DNA of 64,000 nucleotides from Chryseobacterium ginsenosidimutans (GTDB lineage Bacteria > Bacteroidota > Bacteroidia > Flavobacteriales > Weeksellaceae), in assembly GCF_024807225.1 (NCBI RefSeq), contig NZ_JANUCO010000001.1:4216001-4280000 (forward strand), read 5' to 3'. Every line of letters starts with the position of its first letter. Position 1 is the stretch's first letter. This document shows positions 41,923-51,138 of this stretch, one piece after another. The notes under the pieces were generated by a model that did not search any database, had not been told where the DNA came from, and saw only the letters and a program-made list of their open reading frames with translations. The translations under genes were made by a program, and so were the position numbers.

Positions 41923-43044
41923 TTATAATTGAACCATCTCCGTCACTTCAACATCATATCCTCCAACTTGAGGTTTGATATCCGTGTTTTGAGTGATTAC
42001 TTTAAACTTGTTAATTCCAAGATTCTTTAAAATCTGAGTTCCGATTCCGTAATCTCTGTAATTGAAAGCGGCTGTCGGATGTTTTTGCTGACCGTCCTGA
42101 TAATTGATAAACTGTTGTAATTTTCTCAATGTATTTTCAGAATTTGAAACGTTATTGATGAAAATAATCGCCCCTTTTCCCGCTTCATTTACCATCTTGG
42201 TTACTTTTTCCAACAAAGGTTTTTCACCGTTGTTCAATCTTGTTAACACATCAAAATAAGAATCAGAAGACTGTACTCTTACTAAAACAGGCTCATCAAC
42301 GGTCCAGCTTCCTTTCGTTAAAGCAAAGTGAATCTGATCGTTAGACGTTTCTCTGAAAGCACAGAAATCATAATCTCCGTAAGCAGTTTTTACTTTTCTT
42401 TCTTCAATTCTTTCGATAAGGTTTCCTTTTTTAAGCTGATAATGAATCAAATCTTCAATAGAAACGATTTTCATATCATGCTTTTGAGCAAAAACCTGCA
42501 AATCTGGCAAACGAGACATTGATCCGTCTTCATTCATGATTTCACAGATCACACCACCTTCTTTCAAACCTGCCAAACAAGTAAGATCAATCGCAGCTTC
42601 CGTATGTCCTGCTCTTTTCAAAACTCCACCTTTCTTTGCACGAAGCGGGAAAATGTGACCCGGTCTCATGAAATCTGTCGGTTTAGAATCTTTATCCATC
42701 AAAGCCAGAATCGTTTTCGCTCTGTCACCCGCAGAAATTCCTGTAGAAGTTCCGTTCCCCAAAAGGTCAACAGAAACTGTAAAAGCTGTTTCTTTAGGAT
42801 CGCTGCTTCTGCTTACCATCACATCAAGTCCCAATTCATCACATCTCTTTTCAGGAAGCGGCATACAGATCAAACCTCTTCCGTGAACCGCCATAAAATT
42901 GATCAATTCAGGAGTTGTTAATTCTGCAGCACAAAGAAAATCGCCTTCGTTTTCTCTGTCTTCATCATCTACTACTATGATTATTTTACCATTTCTAAGG
43001 TCTTCAATAGCCTCCGGAATAGTATTTAATTTAATATCAGACAT
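41923..43044 (-). CDS. ribB: 3,4-dihydroxy-2-butanone 4-phosphate synthase with a degenerate GTP cyclohydrolase II domain
   Basis: Riboflavin-pathway enzyme converting ribulose 5-phosphate to DHBP. The N-terminal RibB domain has VDDEDRENEGDF, STGISAGDRA and the active-site stretch RPGHIFPLRAKKGGVLKRAGHTEAAIDL. The C-terminal half aligns in order with GTP cyclohydrolase II (FALTKG, VLVRVQ, NYRDYGIGTQIL) but has no trace of the three zinc Cys (expected around VRVQSSDSYFDVL). RibA activity is therefore unlikely. The ATG at 43044 is chosen because the TATCTTTG box at 43063-43070 sits over any longer start. Confidence 0.93.
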   Translation of the reverse strand: MSDIKLNTIPEAIEDLRNGKIIIVVDDEDRENEGDFLCAAELTTPELINFMAVHGRGLICMPLPEKRCDELGLDVMVSRSSDPKETAFTVSVDLLGNGTSTGISAGDRAKTILALMDKDSKPTDFMRPGHIFPLRAKKGGVLKRAGHTEAAIDLTCLAGLKEGGVICEIMNEDGSMSRLPDLQVFAQKHDMKIVSIEDLIHYQLKKGNLIERIEERKVKTAYGDYDFCAFRETSNDQIHFALTKGSWTVDEPVLVRVQSSDSYFDVLTRLNNGEKPLLEKVTKMVNEAGKGAIIFINNVSNSENTLRKLQQFINYQDGQQKHPTAAFNYRDYGIGTQILKNLGINKFKVITQNTDIKPQVGGYDVEVTEMVQL

Positions 43045-43062
43045 TTTTACTTTAAATTTTTG

Positions 43063-43070
43063 CAAAGATA
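43063..43070 (-). promoter_or_regulatory. -7 box of ribB
   Basis: TATCTTTG on the minus strand, 18 bases before the ribB ATG. No FMN riboswitch is visible in the short leader. Confidence 0.5.
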
Positions 43071-43108
43071 CTCATAAAAATAAGCATCTGCCAATTAATA
43101 TAAACGGT

Positions 43109-44116
43109 TTATTGTGCTTTAAATATCGAGTCTTTTGCCTTTCTGATGATCTCATACGACTCTAATCTTTTTTGATGATCGTAAATATGAGAATTAATCA
43201 TCAGTTCATCCACATTATATTTTTCCTGAAAACTTTTCAGTTTTTCTTCAATTTCTGAGTGATCTCCGACGAAAGTATATTTTAGTTTCTGCAAAACCAT
43301 CGATTTTTCCATGGGCGACCAAATGTCATCCATATCATCAACAGGCGGTGCAAAAGGTTTTCTGTCGTTTCTTACAATATTAATGAAAGCCTGAAACAAA
43401 GTTGTCGACATTTTATGAGCTTCTTCCGAAGTTTCCGCAGCAATTCCGTTGACACAAGCGATGATGTAAGGTTGATCTAAATATGTTGAAGGCTCAAAAT
43501 TCTGTCTGTAAATATTGAAAGCCATTTCCATTTGTTCCGGAGCAAAATGCCCTGCGAAAGCGTAAGGAAGTCCCAATTCTGCAGCCAAAAACGCGCTGTC
43601 TGTACTCGAACCCAAAATATACAGCGGAATATCCAACCCTTCTCCAGGAATGGCACGAACCAATGCATCACGATTTTCTTTGGAGAAATATTTCTGTAGC
43701 TCTAGAATCTGTCTAGGAAACTGCTGATTGATAATCGCGGGATTTCTTCCCAAAGCCTGAGCCGTCAAACCATCTGTTCCGGGAGCTCTTCCCAAACCAA
43801 GATCGATTCTTCCTGGGAAAAGTGATTCCAGCGTTCCGAATTGTTCGGCGATTACTAATGAACTGTGATTAGGAAGCATAATTCCTCCCGATCCTACTCT
43901 TATTTTTTTTGTTCCGTTGGCGATAAAACCAATCAGAACCGAAGTTGCAGAACTGGCAATGCTTTCCATATTGTGATGTTCGGCAAGCCAGAATCTTTTA
44001 TAATCTAAGTTTTCAGTATGGTTTGCTAAAGATAAACTGTCCTGAAAAGTATCGTGAATCGTCTTATCCTGTTTTACAGGCGCAAGATCCAACACTGATA
44101 TTTCAAAATTTTTCAT
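43109..44116 (-). CDS. LLM-class flavin-dependent oxidoreductase
   Basis: A 335-residue luciferase-like TIM-barrel flavoprotein. Family marks are ISVLDLAPV, YKRFWLAEHHNMESIASSATSVLIGFIA, IRVGSGGIMLPNHSSLVIAEQFGTLESLFPGRIDLGLGRAPG, which places it with the MsnO8/YhbW-type group of unknown substrate. Cytoplasmic and single-gene. It ends 38 bases before the ribB promoter. Confidence 0.92.
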   Translation of the reverse strand: MKNFEISVLDLAPVKQDKTIHDTFQDSLSLANHTENLDYKRFWLAEHHNMESIASSATSVLIGFIANGTKKIRVGSGGIMLPNHSSLVIAEQFGTLESLFPGRIDLGLGRAPGTDGLTAQALGRNPAIINQQFPRQILELQKYFSKENRDALVRAIPGEGLDIPLYILGSSTDSAFLAAELGLPYAFAGHFAPEQMEMAFNIYRQNFEPSTYLDQPYIIACVNGIAAETSEEAHKMSTTLFQAFINIVRNDRKPFAPPVDDMDDIWSPMEKSMVLQKLKYTFVGDHSEIEEKLKSFQEKYNVDELMINSHIYDHQKRLESYEIIRKAKDSIFKAQ

Positions 44117-44327
44117 ATTTTAAATTTTAGGTTTAAAAAACCAAACAAATGTAAAGCTAATAATTTGCATTAGTTACTTTTTGTAATTGATAGGATTTAT
44201 TGGGTCGTTCAGGAAAAAACTATGAGAATTAATTCTTATTAAAGTTTAAATTTATTAATGATTCAAATCTTAAAATTATTTATATTTAACCCCAACAACT
44301 ATAATTCATGAATTGATAATTACACAA

Positions 44328-44900
44328 ATGAAAAAATTTTCTTTACAATTTATTTTAACGTCAATTTTATTTTTGACAATTAATACTTCATACTTTTGGG
44401 AAGGGGAGCTTGGATTGTTTTTTTTAATTGTTATCATTATTGCTTTCATCATTTATTTCCTCCTATTTATAGAATTTATCAGGCAACTTTACATTTCTGT
44501 CAGAGATAAATTCAGAGAAAAAAAGAGAAATATTCTTTTAATATTTATGCTTTCCTGCTTAGCTTTAATTGCTGCCAAGCCAAAAGGGCTCATCAATTTT
44601 GAAAGTTTATTAGAAGGAGAAGACAAAATTTTTGCACAAGCTGAAGGAGCAGCAAACTGTACAACAACTTTAAAATTAAAGAAAGATGAAAAATTTATCT
44701 ATGAAAGTGTCTGTTTTGGAATAGATCGCATCAAAGGTGAATATACAATCAAGAACGACACTGTTTATTTTAATTCCAGAAAGGCATTTGAATATAAATT
44801 TGGAGTAATTGATAAAGATAAAAATTTGATCAAACTTTTCAGAAATAAATCTGATGCAAAGTTTTATGGGATACCAATTCTGAAAAGTTCTAAAAATTAA
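44328..44900 (+). CDS. Hypothetical membrane protein
   Basis: About 190 residues with three hydrophobic helices in the first 95 residues (LQFILTSILFLTI, LGLFFLIVIIIAFIIYFLLFIEFI, ILLIFMLSCLALIA) and an extracytoplasmic beta-rich domain (CTTTLKLKKDEKFIYESVCFGI, IKGEYTIKNDTVYFNS). The ATG at 44328 (MKKFSL) is preferred. Its TAA overlaps the next ATG by one base (TAATG), indicating translational coupling. No family recognised. Confidence 0.7.
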   Translation: MKKFSLQFILTSILFLTINTSYFWEGELGLFFLIVIIIAFIIYFLLFIEFIRQLYISVRDKFREKKRNILLIFMLSCLALIAAKPKGLINFESLLEGEDKIFAQAEGAANCTTTLKLKKDEKFIYESVCFGIDRIKGEYTIKNDTVYFNSRKAFEYKFGVIDKDKNLIKLFRNKSDAKFYGIPILKSSKN

Positions 44901-45592
44901 TGAAAATTGCCACATTAAATATCGACTGGACGAGGAAAAAAGGCGCTTTAAAAACTGTAGAATTCTTAAATCAGCTTGATTTTGATTTCCTTATTTTAAC
45001 AGAAGCGATTAATCTCAATCTTAAAAATTTTAAATACAAATATTTTTGTTCACAAATTCCGGAAAATATAGTTTATGAAAATCTAAATTATACAGACTAT
45101 TTAAAGGGTAAAAAAGCATTTCGATCTATTTTATATTCCAAAATTCCTTGTTCAAAAAAACATTCTGTAACAGATGATAAAACAAATCTGGCTTTAGAAT
45201 TTGAAACCGAATTGGGAAATATTATTTTCTATTGTACGATCATCGGAACTTGGTTTAATCGGAAACCTTTTGTGGATAACGAATTACAAAATACCATTCA
45301 GGATTGTAAAAGACTGTATTCAATAAATAAAAATATCTTTGTTATTGGAGATTTTAATACTTCTTTTAAAAAAGGGGAAGAACATTTTTCAATAAATTCT
45401 AACACTACAGAATCGTTAAAAAATCTTTTTGAAGAATTAAATTTAATGAATGCAACTGAAGAAATTGATGAAAATATAGATCATATTGTTGTTCCTAAAA
45501 CTTTCGGAAATAATATTGAAGAAGCTAAAGTTTTCGTTGATAAAGATATTTTAAGCGATCATAAAGGAATTTATATTTCAATAAATAATTAA
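44900..45592 (+). CDS. Endonuclease/exonuclease/phosphatase (EEP) family hydrolase
   Basis: A 230-residue metal-dependent phosphodiesterase-fold protein. All main motifs are present: Asn7 (ATLNIDW), Glu35 (LILTEAIN), GDFN (VIGDFNTSF), IDHIVV and the final SDHKGIYI. No signal peptide, so cytoplasmic. The substrate may be DNA, RNA or a small phosphodiester. Its start overlaps the stop of the membrane protein, suggesting a functional pair. Confidence 0.85.
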   Translation: MKIATLNIDWTRKKGALKTVEFLNQLDFDFLILTEAINLNLKNFKYKYFCSQIPENIVYENLNYTDYLKGKKAFRSILYSKIPCSKKHSVTDDKTNLALEFETELGNIIFYCTIIGTWFNRKPFVDNELQNTIQDCKRLYSINKNIFVIGDFNTSFKKGEEHFSINSNTTESLKNLFEELNLMNATEEIDENIDHIVVPKTFGNNIEEAKVFVDKDILSDHKGIYISINN

Positions 45593-45660
45593 AAATTTTA
45601 AAAATCATTAATCTCTTTTATCATCGAATTTACTAATATTGCTATACTAATTTCAAAATC

Positions 45661-46101
45661 ATGAAACCAATTATTTACTTACTTTTTTCCTTCCTTTTAA
45701 CAAGCTGCAACTTCAATCAATTTTACAAAGACCGGGAATCCGATAAAGAAGATGGTGAAAAAATCCCGCAGAAATTTTACTGGGAACTTAGATATGGAGG
45801 TAATCAGGACGATATTTATAAATTGTTTGATGAAAAATTTTTCGCAGTAACCGATCAGGAAAAACTTCTGGAACTTATCAATGTTACTCAAAATAAAATT
45901 GGTCCGGTTCAGGAATATAATCTGGTAAAGTGGGAAACCATGGTTGTAAAAGGAAGCAATGCCAGAAGCGAATATCTTCTTACGTACGATGTAAAAAGAG
46001 GCAGCGAAAATACAGAAGAAACCTTTACGATGGAAAAAAATAAGGATGGAGATATAAAAATCGTTGGTTATAGAGTCAATCAGAATTTACTAAATAAATA
46101 G
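45661..46101 (+). CDS. Hypothetical lipoprotein
   Basis: A 146-residue lipoprotein (MKPIIYLLFSFLLTSCNFNQ). The mature part (FYWELRYGGNQDDIYKLFDEKFFAV, SEYLLTYDVKRGSENTEETFTMEKN, IVGYRVNQN) resembles small NTF2-like or DUF4019-type folds that include a strand-rich sheet, but the match is weak. A bidirectional terminator follows. Confidence 0.72.
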   Translation: MKPIIYLLFSFLLTSCNFNQFYKDRESDKEDGEKIPQKFYWELRYGGNQDDIYKLFDEKFFAVTDQEKLLELINVTQNKIGPVQEYNLVKWETMVVKGSNARSEYLLTYDVKRGSENTEETFTMEKNKDGDIKIVGYRVNQNLLNK

Positions 46102-46105
46102 AAAC

Positions 46106-46146
46106 AAAAAAGGTTTTAGTAATCCATTGATTATTAAAACCTTTTT
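46106..46146. terminator. Bidirectional terminator
   Basis: AAAAGGTTTTAGTAATC pairs with GATTATTAAAACCTTTT around a four-base loop with one mismatch, between converging genes, with A and T runs outside. Confidence 0.85.
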
Positions 46147-46151
46147 CAATA

Positions 46152-48278
46152 TTATTTAAATTTCTCTTTCTGATAATTAAAATGATTAATCAAAATCCTG
46201 ATCTCATTGAATTCAAAATTACTTGGTAAGGCATTTTTCCATTCTGTCAGCGTTTCGTGTGGCGTTTTGTAGAAAATATCTTCAAACGCTTTGATTTTGT
46301 CGGAAGTAATGACTCTTGAAATATCCAGTAAACCCTGTTCTGCAAATTTCGCCAAATGACCGATCACGGTTTCTTTTACCAAACCTCTTTCCATTGCAAT
46401 TTCGGAGATTGTTTTTCCCTGTTCAAATAACTGGAAAGTAAGAACCTGAGACGGTACTTTTGCAATTTTCATGCTGATTTCCTTGTCATTTTTTTCCTCT
46501 AAAAGTTTCGTTTCTAATAAATGAATTTCCTTTAAACTATTCAAGTATTCTTCAATATCTTCCAGCCAAACCCTAAAGTCTTCATTATATTGTTTTAAGC
46601 CTTTTGCGCCTTTTATTTCGGTATAAAATTCTTTCAGCGGATTGAAAACTTTATCTCTGATTTCGGTAAAAAAGAAATTAACTGCACCTTTCGTTTTGCT
46701 TTCAATTTCAGACCATTCTTCTTTATTTTCAATAAAATTATTAACCTTTTGAGAAATAATACGGTCTAATTTTTCGAAAATTTTCCCAAGATTAACAATA
46801 TCTTGTTTCAACTGAACATACAATTGTTTCGTCTTTACATGATCGATACTTTTTGTAACAATAGAGAGATTATTCCAGTCTTCAACTTCTTTTAAAAGCC
46901 ATTGAGAATCGACGGTACGAAGCACTTTTTTGATGCTGTAATCGTATTTTTCTTTATTTAAAATAGCTTCAACATTATCATTAGCGTGGGTTTCACCCTG
47001 AAATTTAAGAATTCTGTTGTCTTTAAAAATAACTTCAGGTGTGATCTTAGATTTTAAAACAATTCCTTCCAACGTTCGGCAACGGGAAAGCGCCACGTAA
47101 ACCTGACCTGCCGTAAAACTTTTTCCGGCATCAATAATCACTTTATCAAACGTTAAACCCTGACTTTTATGAATCGTAACCGCCCAAGCCAATTTTATAG
47201 GAAACTGCTCGAAACTTCCCAACACTTCTTCCTTAATATTTTTATCGGTGTCTAGGAAATATTTTTTCTGTTCCCAGACTTCACGTTTTACGGTAATTTC
47301 TCTTTCGCTTCCGTCGAGAACTACTTTAATCTCGTTTTCATCCAAAGCAGATATTTCGCCTAATTTTCCGTTAAAATATTTCTTTTCTCCGGAAATATCG
47401 TTTCGGATAAACATGATTTGAGCGCCTATTTTTAATTCTAAAAACTGCTCGTTCGGAAACTGGTTTTCTTTAAATTCACCGAAAAGTTTGGCTTCATAGC
47501 TTTTAGGATCAACTTTTATCTCCGTTAATTTTTCCTGATTGATTTCATCCGCCATTTTATTGTGAGAACACAGATAAACGTAGGATTCCGTTCCCATATC
47601 AAAATCGGGATCGTATCTTTCATTTAAACGATTAAAATCAATATTGGCAACATCTCCGTCACGAATTGCATTCAGAATTTCTAAAAAATATTCGTCGGAC
47701 TGACGGTAAACTTTCGTTAATTCAATGGTAATTAAAGGGATTTCTTTGATCGCATGACTGTCGAAAAAGAAAGGAGAATTATAATACATTTTCAAAATAT
47801 GCTCATCTCGCACCACCGGCGGAAGCTGATACAAATCCCCAATGAACAACATCTGAACACCCCCAAAACGCTGATTATTTCTTCTGATAAACCGTAAAGA
47901 AAAATCCATCATATCCAAAACATCGGATCTCAACATGGAAACCTCATCGATGATAAGAACCTCAACTTCTCTTAAAAGCTTAAGTTTATCTTTTCGATAT
48001 TTGAAATGCGGCATCAGATCGGCAATATTATTCGCCAAACTGGTGTCAACTCTGTCGGTTGTCGGCAAAAAAGTTCTCAGAGGCAGCCCAAACATCGAGT
48101 GAATGGTAACGCCTCCCGCATTGATCGCCGCAATTCCTGTAGGTGCGACTACAATATGCTTCTTTCTTGTGCGTTTTACAAAATCATTCAGGAAAGTCGT
48201 CTTTCCTGTTCCCGCTTTTCCGGTAAGGAAAATACTTCGGTTGGTATGTTCTATTAAGTCAAAAAAATGATTGTTCAT
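46152..48278 (-). CDS. Pif1-like helicase with C-terminal helix-turn-helix domain
   Basis: A superfamily 1B helicase of about 708 residues. Walker A is LTGKAGTGKTTF (residues 19-30), followed by VAPTGIAAINAGGVTIHSMF, the DEVSML Walker B, LFIGDLYQLPPV, VYRQSD and the UvrD_C_2 motif AVTIHKSQGLTFDKVIIDAG...QVYVALSRCR. The C-terminal 250 residues include coiled coil and an HTH of the HTH_40 type (TFQLFEQGKTISEIAMERGLVKETVIGHLAKF). The ATG at 48278 is chosen over a TTG nine bases upstream. A role in replication or repair is likely. Confidence 0.92.
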   Translation of the reverse strand: MNNHFFDLIEHTNRSIFLTGKAGTGKTTFLNDFVKRTRKKHIVVAPTGIAAINAGGVTIHSMFGLPLRTFLPTTDRVDTSLANNIADLMPHFKYRKDKLKLLREVEVLIIDEVSMLRSDVLDMMDFSLRFIRRNNQRFGGVQMLFIGDLYQLPPVVRDEHILKMYYNSPFFFDSHAIKEIPLITIELTKVYRQSDEYFLEILNAIRDGDVANIDFNRLNERYDPDFDMGTESYVYLCSHNKMADEINQEKLTEIKVDPKSYEAKLFGEFKENQFPNEQFLELKIGAQIMFIRNDISGEKKYFNGKLGEISALDENEIKVVLDGSEREITVKREVWEQKKYFLDTDKNIKEEVLGSFEQFPIKLAWAVTIHKSQGLTFDKVIIDAGKSFTAGQVYVALSRCRTLEGIVLKSKITPEVIFKDNRILKFQGETHANDNVEAILNKEKYDYSIKKVLRTVDSQWLLKEVEDWNNLSIVTKSIDHVKTKQLYVQLKQDIVNLGKIFEKLDRIISQKVNNFIENKEEWSEIESKTKGAVNFFFTEIRDKVFNPLKEFYTEIKGAKGLKQYNEDFRVWLEDIEEYLNSLKEIHLLETKLLEEKNDKEISMKIAKVPSQVLTFQLFEQGKTISEIAMERGLVKETVIGHLAKFAEQGLLDISRVITSDKIKAFEDIFYKTPHETLTEWKNALPSNFEFNEIRILINHFNYQKEKFK

Positions 48279-48357
48279 CGTCGTCAAAATTACGCAAAAT
48301 GAATTTTAAATCCATATCTTGGCATAACATTTGAGAATATCTCAACAAAAATAATTT

Positions 48358-48786
48358 ATGAAACTCCCTATTTTAGCTGTCTGCACAGCACTTTTCATGG
48401 CTTCTTGTTCTTCAACAAAAAATACAAATACCAACTTGCCCAAAGATATTGCAGAAAGACCTGCAGACGAAAACAGCCAAAAATATGATCAGGCTCAATT
48501 GGATAAATTAAAAGCATCCATTGAATCTGAGGCTTCTAAAGAAAAATGTACCGACGCCAGTGAATGGACATTTGCTCCGATGGGTGCAAAAGCTTGCGGC
48601 GGACCTCAATTTTATATCGCTTATCCTAAAAATAAGGAAGCCACGATTTTAAATAAAATTAATGATTATACAGAAAAAGTGAAAGCTTTTAATCAAAAAT
48701 ATCAAATCACATCCGATTGTATGATGATTAATCCACCGACATCTATTAAATGTGTAGATGGAAAGGCGGAATTGGTTTCTGCGTAA
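48358..48786 (+). CDS. Hypothetical lipoprotein with four conserved-looking Cys
   Basis: A 142-residue lipoprotein (LAVCTALFMASCSSTKNTN). The mature domain has four Cys in EKCTDASEWTFAPMGAKACGGPQFYIAYP, SDCMMINPPTSIKC, likely two disulphides. This pattern occurs in small secreted proteins of Flavobacteriia, but I cannot name the family. Single gene with a terminator. Confidence 0.75.
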   Translation: MKLPILAVCTALFMASCSSTKNTNTNLPKDIAERPADENSQKYDQAQLDKLKASIESEASKEKCTDASEWTFAPMGAKACGGPQFYIAYPKNKEATILNKINDYTEKVKAFNQKYQITSDCMMINPPTSIKCVDGKAELVSA

Positions 48787-48795
48787 ATAAATAAT

Positions 48796-48830
48796 AAAAA
48801 AGCATTGCTATTTTCTTGACAATGCTTTTG
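48796..48830. terminator. Terminator between converging lipoprotein and secreted-protein genes
   Basis: AAAAGCATTG pairs with CAATGCTTTT and has A and T runs on either side. Confidence 0.8.
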
Positions 48831-48838
48831 TTTGAATT

Positions 48839-49525
48839 TTAATAATGAACTAATCCACCAGGAGGAAGTTCTGTTTCCGATTTACTTTTCTTAATAAACT
48901 TACCGTTTTCGCCGTCATAGTAATATGTTAACAGTTTTAGTTTGTCATTATTATCACTAATAAATTTCACGACACCGTAGTTTACTTTTTTTGTTACTTC
49001 ATCTTGATAAATCTGAATACTGAAAAAAGATTCATCAAATAAAATATCAAAATTGAAATCTTTCTTTATCTGATTTACAATTTGCCAGACATTTATGTTA
49101 GGACCCGGAATATCCGTATCATATGGAACATTTTCCCAATCAGTCTCATGAATTATTCTCCCATCTGTATCATACTCTCTTTCAATACCAACCTGCATTA
49201 TCCCAATTTGGCTAATTCCGGACAAAAACTCTTTTTTTGATTTAATTTTTAAATTAGGATGAAACTCATACCAAACACGATAATTCCCAAAAACTTTTCT
49301 CATTGAAGAAATTCCATCTTTATTGTATGACATACTAATAACAGAATCCTTTCTTTTAAATGAAATAAAATTACTATTGTGATAAGTTTTAATCTCACAA
49401 TCCATAGGACATGACTTCTGAAGTAAAGAATCAAATTCTTTTAAATTAAAAGAGCGAATTTCAACATTTTGCGATTTTAAAAAATTAAATAACAAAAATG
49501 TTATTACTATTGATACAACTTTCAT
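48839..49525 (-). CDS. Hypothetical secreted protein
   Basis: A 228-residue protein with a signal peptide (MKVVSIVITFLLFNFLKSQN). The mature part contains CPMDCEIKTYHNSNFISFKRKDS, MQVGIEREYDTDGRIIHETDWEN and VNYGVVKFISDNNDKLKLLTYYYDG, a beta-rich pattern partly reminiscent of YD/MORN-like repeats. Family not recognised. Confidence 0.72.
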   Translation of the reverse strand: MKVVSIVITFLLFNFLKSQNVEIRSFNLKEFDSLLQKSCPMDCEIKTYHNSNFISFKRKDSVISMSYNKDGISSMRKVFGNYRVWYEFHPNLKIKSKKEFLSGISQIGIMQVGIEREYDTDGRIIHETDWENVPYDTDIPGPNINVWQIVNQIKKDFNFDILFDESFFSIQIYQDEVTKKVNYGVVKFISDNNDKLKLLTYYYDGENGKFIKKSKSETELPPGGLVHY

Positions 49526-49550
49526 GGATAGCTAAAGTTAAAAATAAATT

Positions 49551-50088
49551 TTATCCTTCAACATGCTTCACATTTTCCTTGTACCAAGAAGAATATTTCA
49601 CGTAATTATCTGCAATTCTGTTCACTTCACCTTCCAGCAATAGAGAATTGATATCTTTAATTTTTCTCGCAGGAACACCGCCCCAAACTTCTCCGGATTT
49701 AATATGAGTTCCCTGAGTAACCACAGAAACCTGCTCCAACGATTGAGTTTTCCTCGACAAGGCAATCATCCATAACGATTGAGCCCATTCCGATTAAAAC
49801 ATTATCCTGAATGGTACATCCGTGAACGATCGCGTTGTGACCGATCGATACATTGTTTCCGATATTTAAAGGATGTTTCTGATACGTACAGTGCAACATC
49901 GCATTATCCTGAACATTCACTTTATTTCCCATTTTGATGTAGTGAACATCTCCTCTTACTACCGCATTATACCAAATACTGCAATCTTTTCCCATCGTAA
50001 CATCTCCGATAATCGTTGCTGTTTCAGCCAAAAAAGTATTTTCTCCGATCTGCGGTGTTTTTCCTAAAAGTTCTTTTATTAAAGCCAT
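49551..50088 (-). CDS. Gamma-carbonic anhydrase family protein, frameshifted
   Basis: Left-handed beta-helix trimer of hexapeptide repeats. The three metal-binding His are His66 (MLHCTYQKH), His84 and His89 (SIGHNAIVHG). The N-terminus is MALIKELLGKTPQIGENTFLAETATIIGDV. The frame breaks at the AAA at 49727-49729 (plus strand). Removing one base gives NSIVGAGSVVTQGTHIKSGEVWGGVPARKI to the stop at 49551, about 178 residues, the usual size. Known members range from CO2 hydration to acyl-CoA-linked roles, so the activity is not certain. Confidence 0.92.
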
Positions 50089-50221
50089 TTCAATGTAATA
50101 TTTTAATTTTATGATTTGAAAATGAATGAATTCGAAGATTAAATTTTTGCCTGATAATTTTGAAATAACACCGATAGCAAAAATCTAACTTCTAACGTTT
50201 AGCTTCTAATTTCTAAATCCG

Positions 50222-50229
50222 TATTTTTG
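50222..50229 (+). promoter_or_regulatory. -7 box of nfu
   Basis: TATTTTTG lies 21 bases before the ATG at 50251, which rules out the longer frame that begins within the box. Confidence 0.5.
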
Positions 50230-50250
50230 TATCTCAAATTTAACGAAAAA

Positions 50251-51129
50251 ATGCATACTATACTTATAGAACCAACCGAAAACCCGAAAGTGATGAAATT
50301 TGTAGCCGACTACAACCTGATTCCGGGGTCTTTGGAGTTGGATAGAGATTCAGATATTTCAGAAATTCCTTTGGCACAGGAGCTTTTTAATTATCCTTTT
50401 GTGGAAAGAATTTTCATTACGGCTAATTTTGTGGCAGTTGCCAAACAAGATACTGTAGAATGGGAACATGTTGTAGAAAGTCTGAAAAACATTATTGAAG
50501 ACGAATTGTTGGCAAACCCAAGAATTTATCTTCAAAAGAAAAAAGAAATGTATCAGATCTACGCTGAAATGACTCCGAATCCTAATGTCATGAAATTTGT
50601 ATCGAGCAAATTATTAATGGAAGGTTTCGTAGAAGTAAAATCGAGAGATGTCGCAGAAGGAGTCCCTTTGGCAGAAGGTATTTTTAAGGAATTTGATTTT
50701 GCGAAGGAAGTTTTCATTTCTGATAATTTCGTATCAGTGACAAGAGATAATTCTGTAGAATGGCATCAGGTCATGATGGCAGTTCGTGGTTTTATTGCTG
50801 AATATCTTCAGAACGGAGGTGAAATTTCTACTATCGAAGCTCAAAAACACGAAAATCCTGTAGAAAAAATCATCAACAGAGATTATACCGATGACGAGCA
50901 GAAAATTTCTGATATTTTAAATGAATACGTTGCTCCTGCAGTAGAAAACGATGGTGGAAAAATCTCGTTAATGGAATACGATCAACCTACTAAAACAGCA
51001 AGAATGCTTTTACAAGGAGCTTGTTCAGGTTGCCCGAGTTCTACAGCAACTTTGAAAAGCGGTATCGAAAACATCTTAAAACAGTTCGTTCCCGACTTGG
51101 TAGAAAGAGTGGAAGCTGTCAACGGATAA
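50251..51129 (+). CDS. Nfu-type iron-sulphur scaffold with two N-terminal Nfu domains
   Basis: About 292 residues. Two repeats of the Nfu N-domain (HTILIEPTENPKVMKFVADY and YAEMTPNPNVMKFVSSK) are followed by the NifU C-terminal domain with the Fe-S-binding LQGACSGCPSSTATLKSGIE (CxxC). It acts as a cytoplasmic carrier that passes clusters to target proteins. Duplication of the N-domain is typical for Bacteroidetes. The lipoprotein gene and hemH follow closely, so an iron-linked transcript is possible. Confidence 0.93.
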   Translation: MHTILIEPTENPKVMKFVADYNLIPGSLELDRDSDISEIPLAQELFNYPFVERIFITANFVAVAKQDTVEWEHVVESLKNIIEDELLANPRIYLQKKKEMYQIYAEMTPNPNVMKFVSSKLLMEGFVEVKSRDVAEGVPLAEGIFKEFDFAKEVFISDNFVSVTRDNSVEWHQVMMAVRGFIAEYLQNGGEISTIEAQKHENPVEKIINRDYTDDEQKISDILNEYVAPAVENDGGKISLMEYDQPTKTARMLLQGACSGCPSSTATLKSGIENILKQFVPDLVERVEAVNG

Positions 51130-51138
51130 TCTTTTCCT

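Noticed and set aside
41923..43044. FMN riboswitch upstream of ribB
   Set aside because: The leader between the -7 box and the ATG is under 20 bases, too short for this riboswitch.
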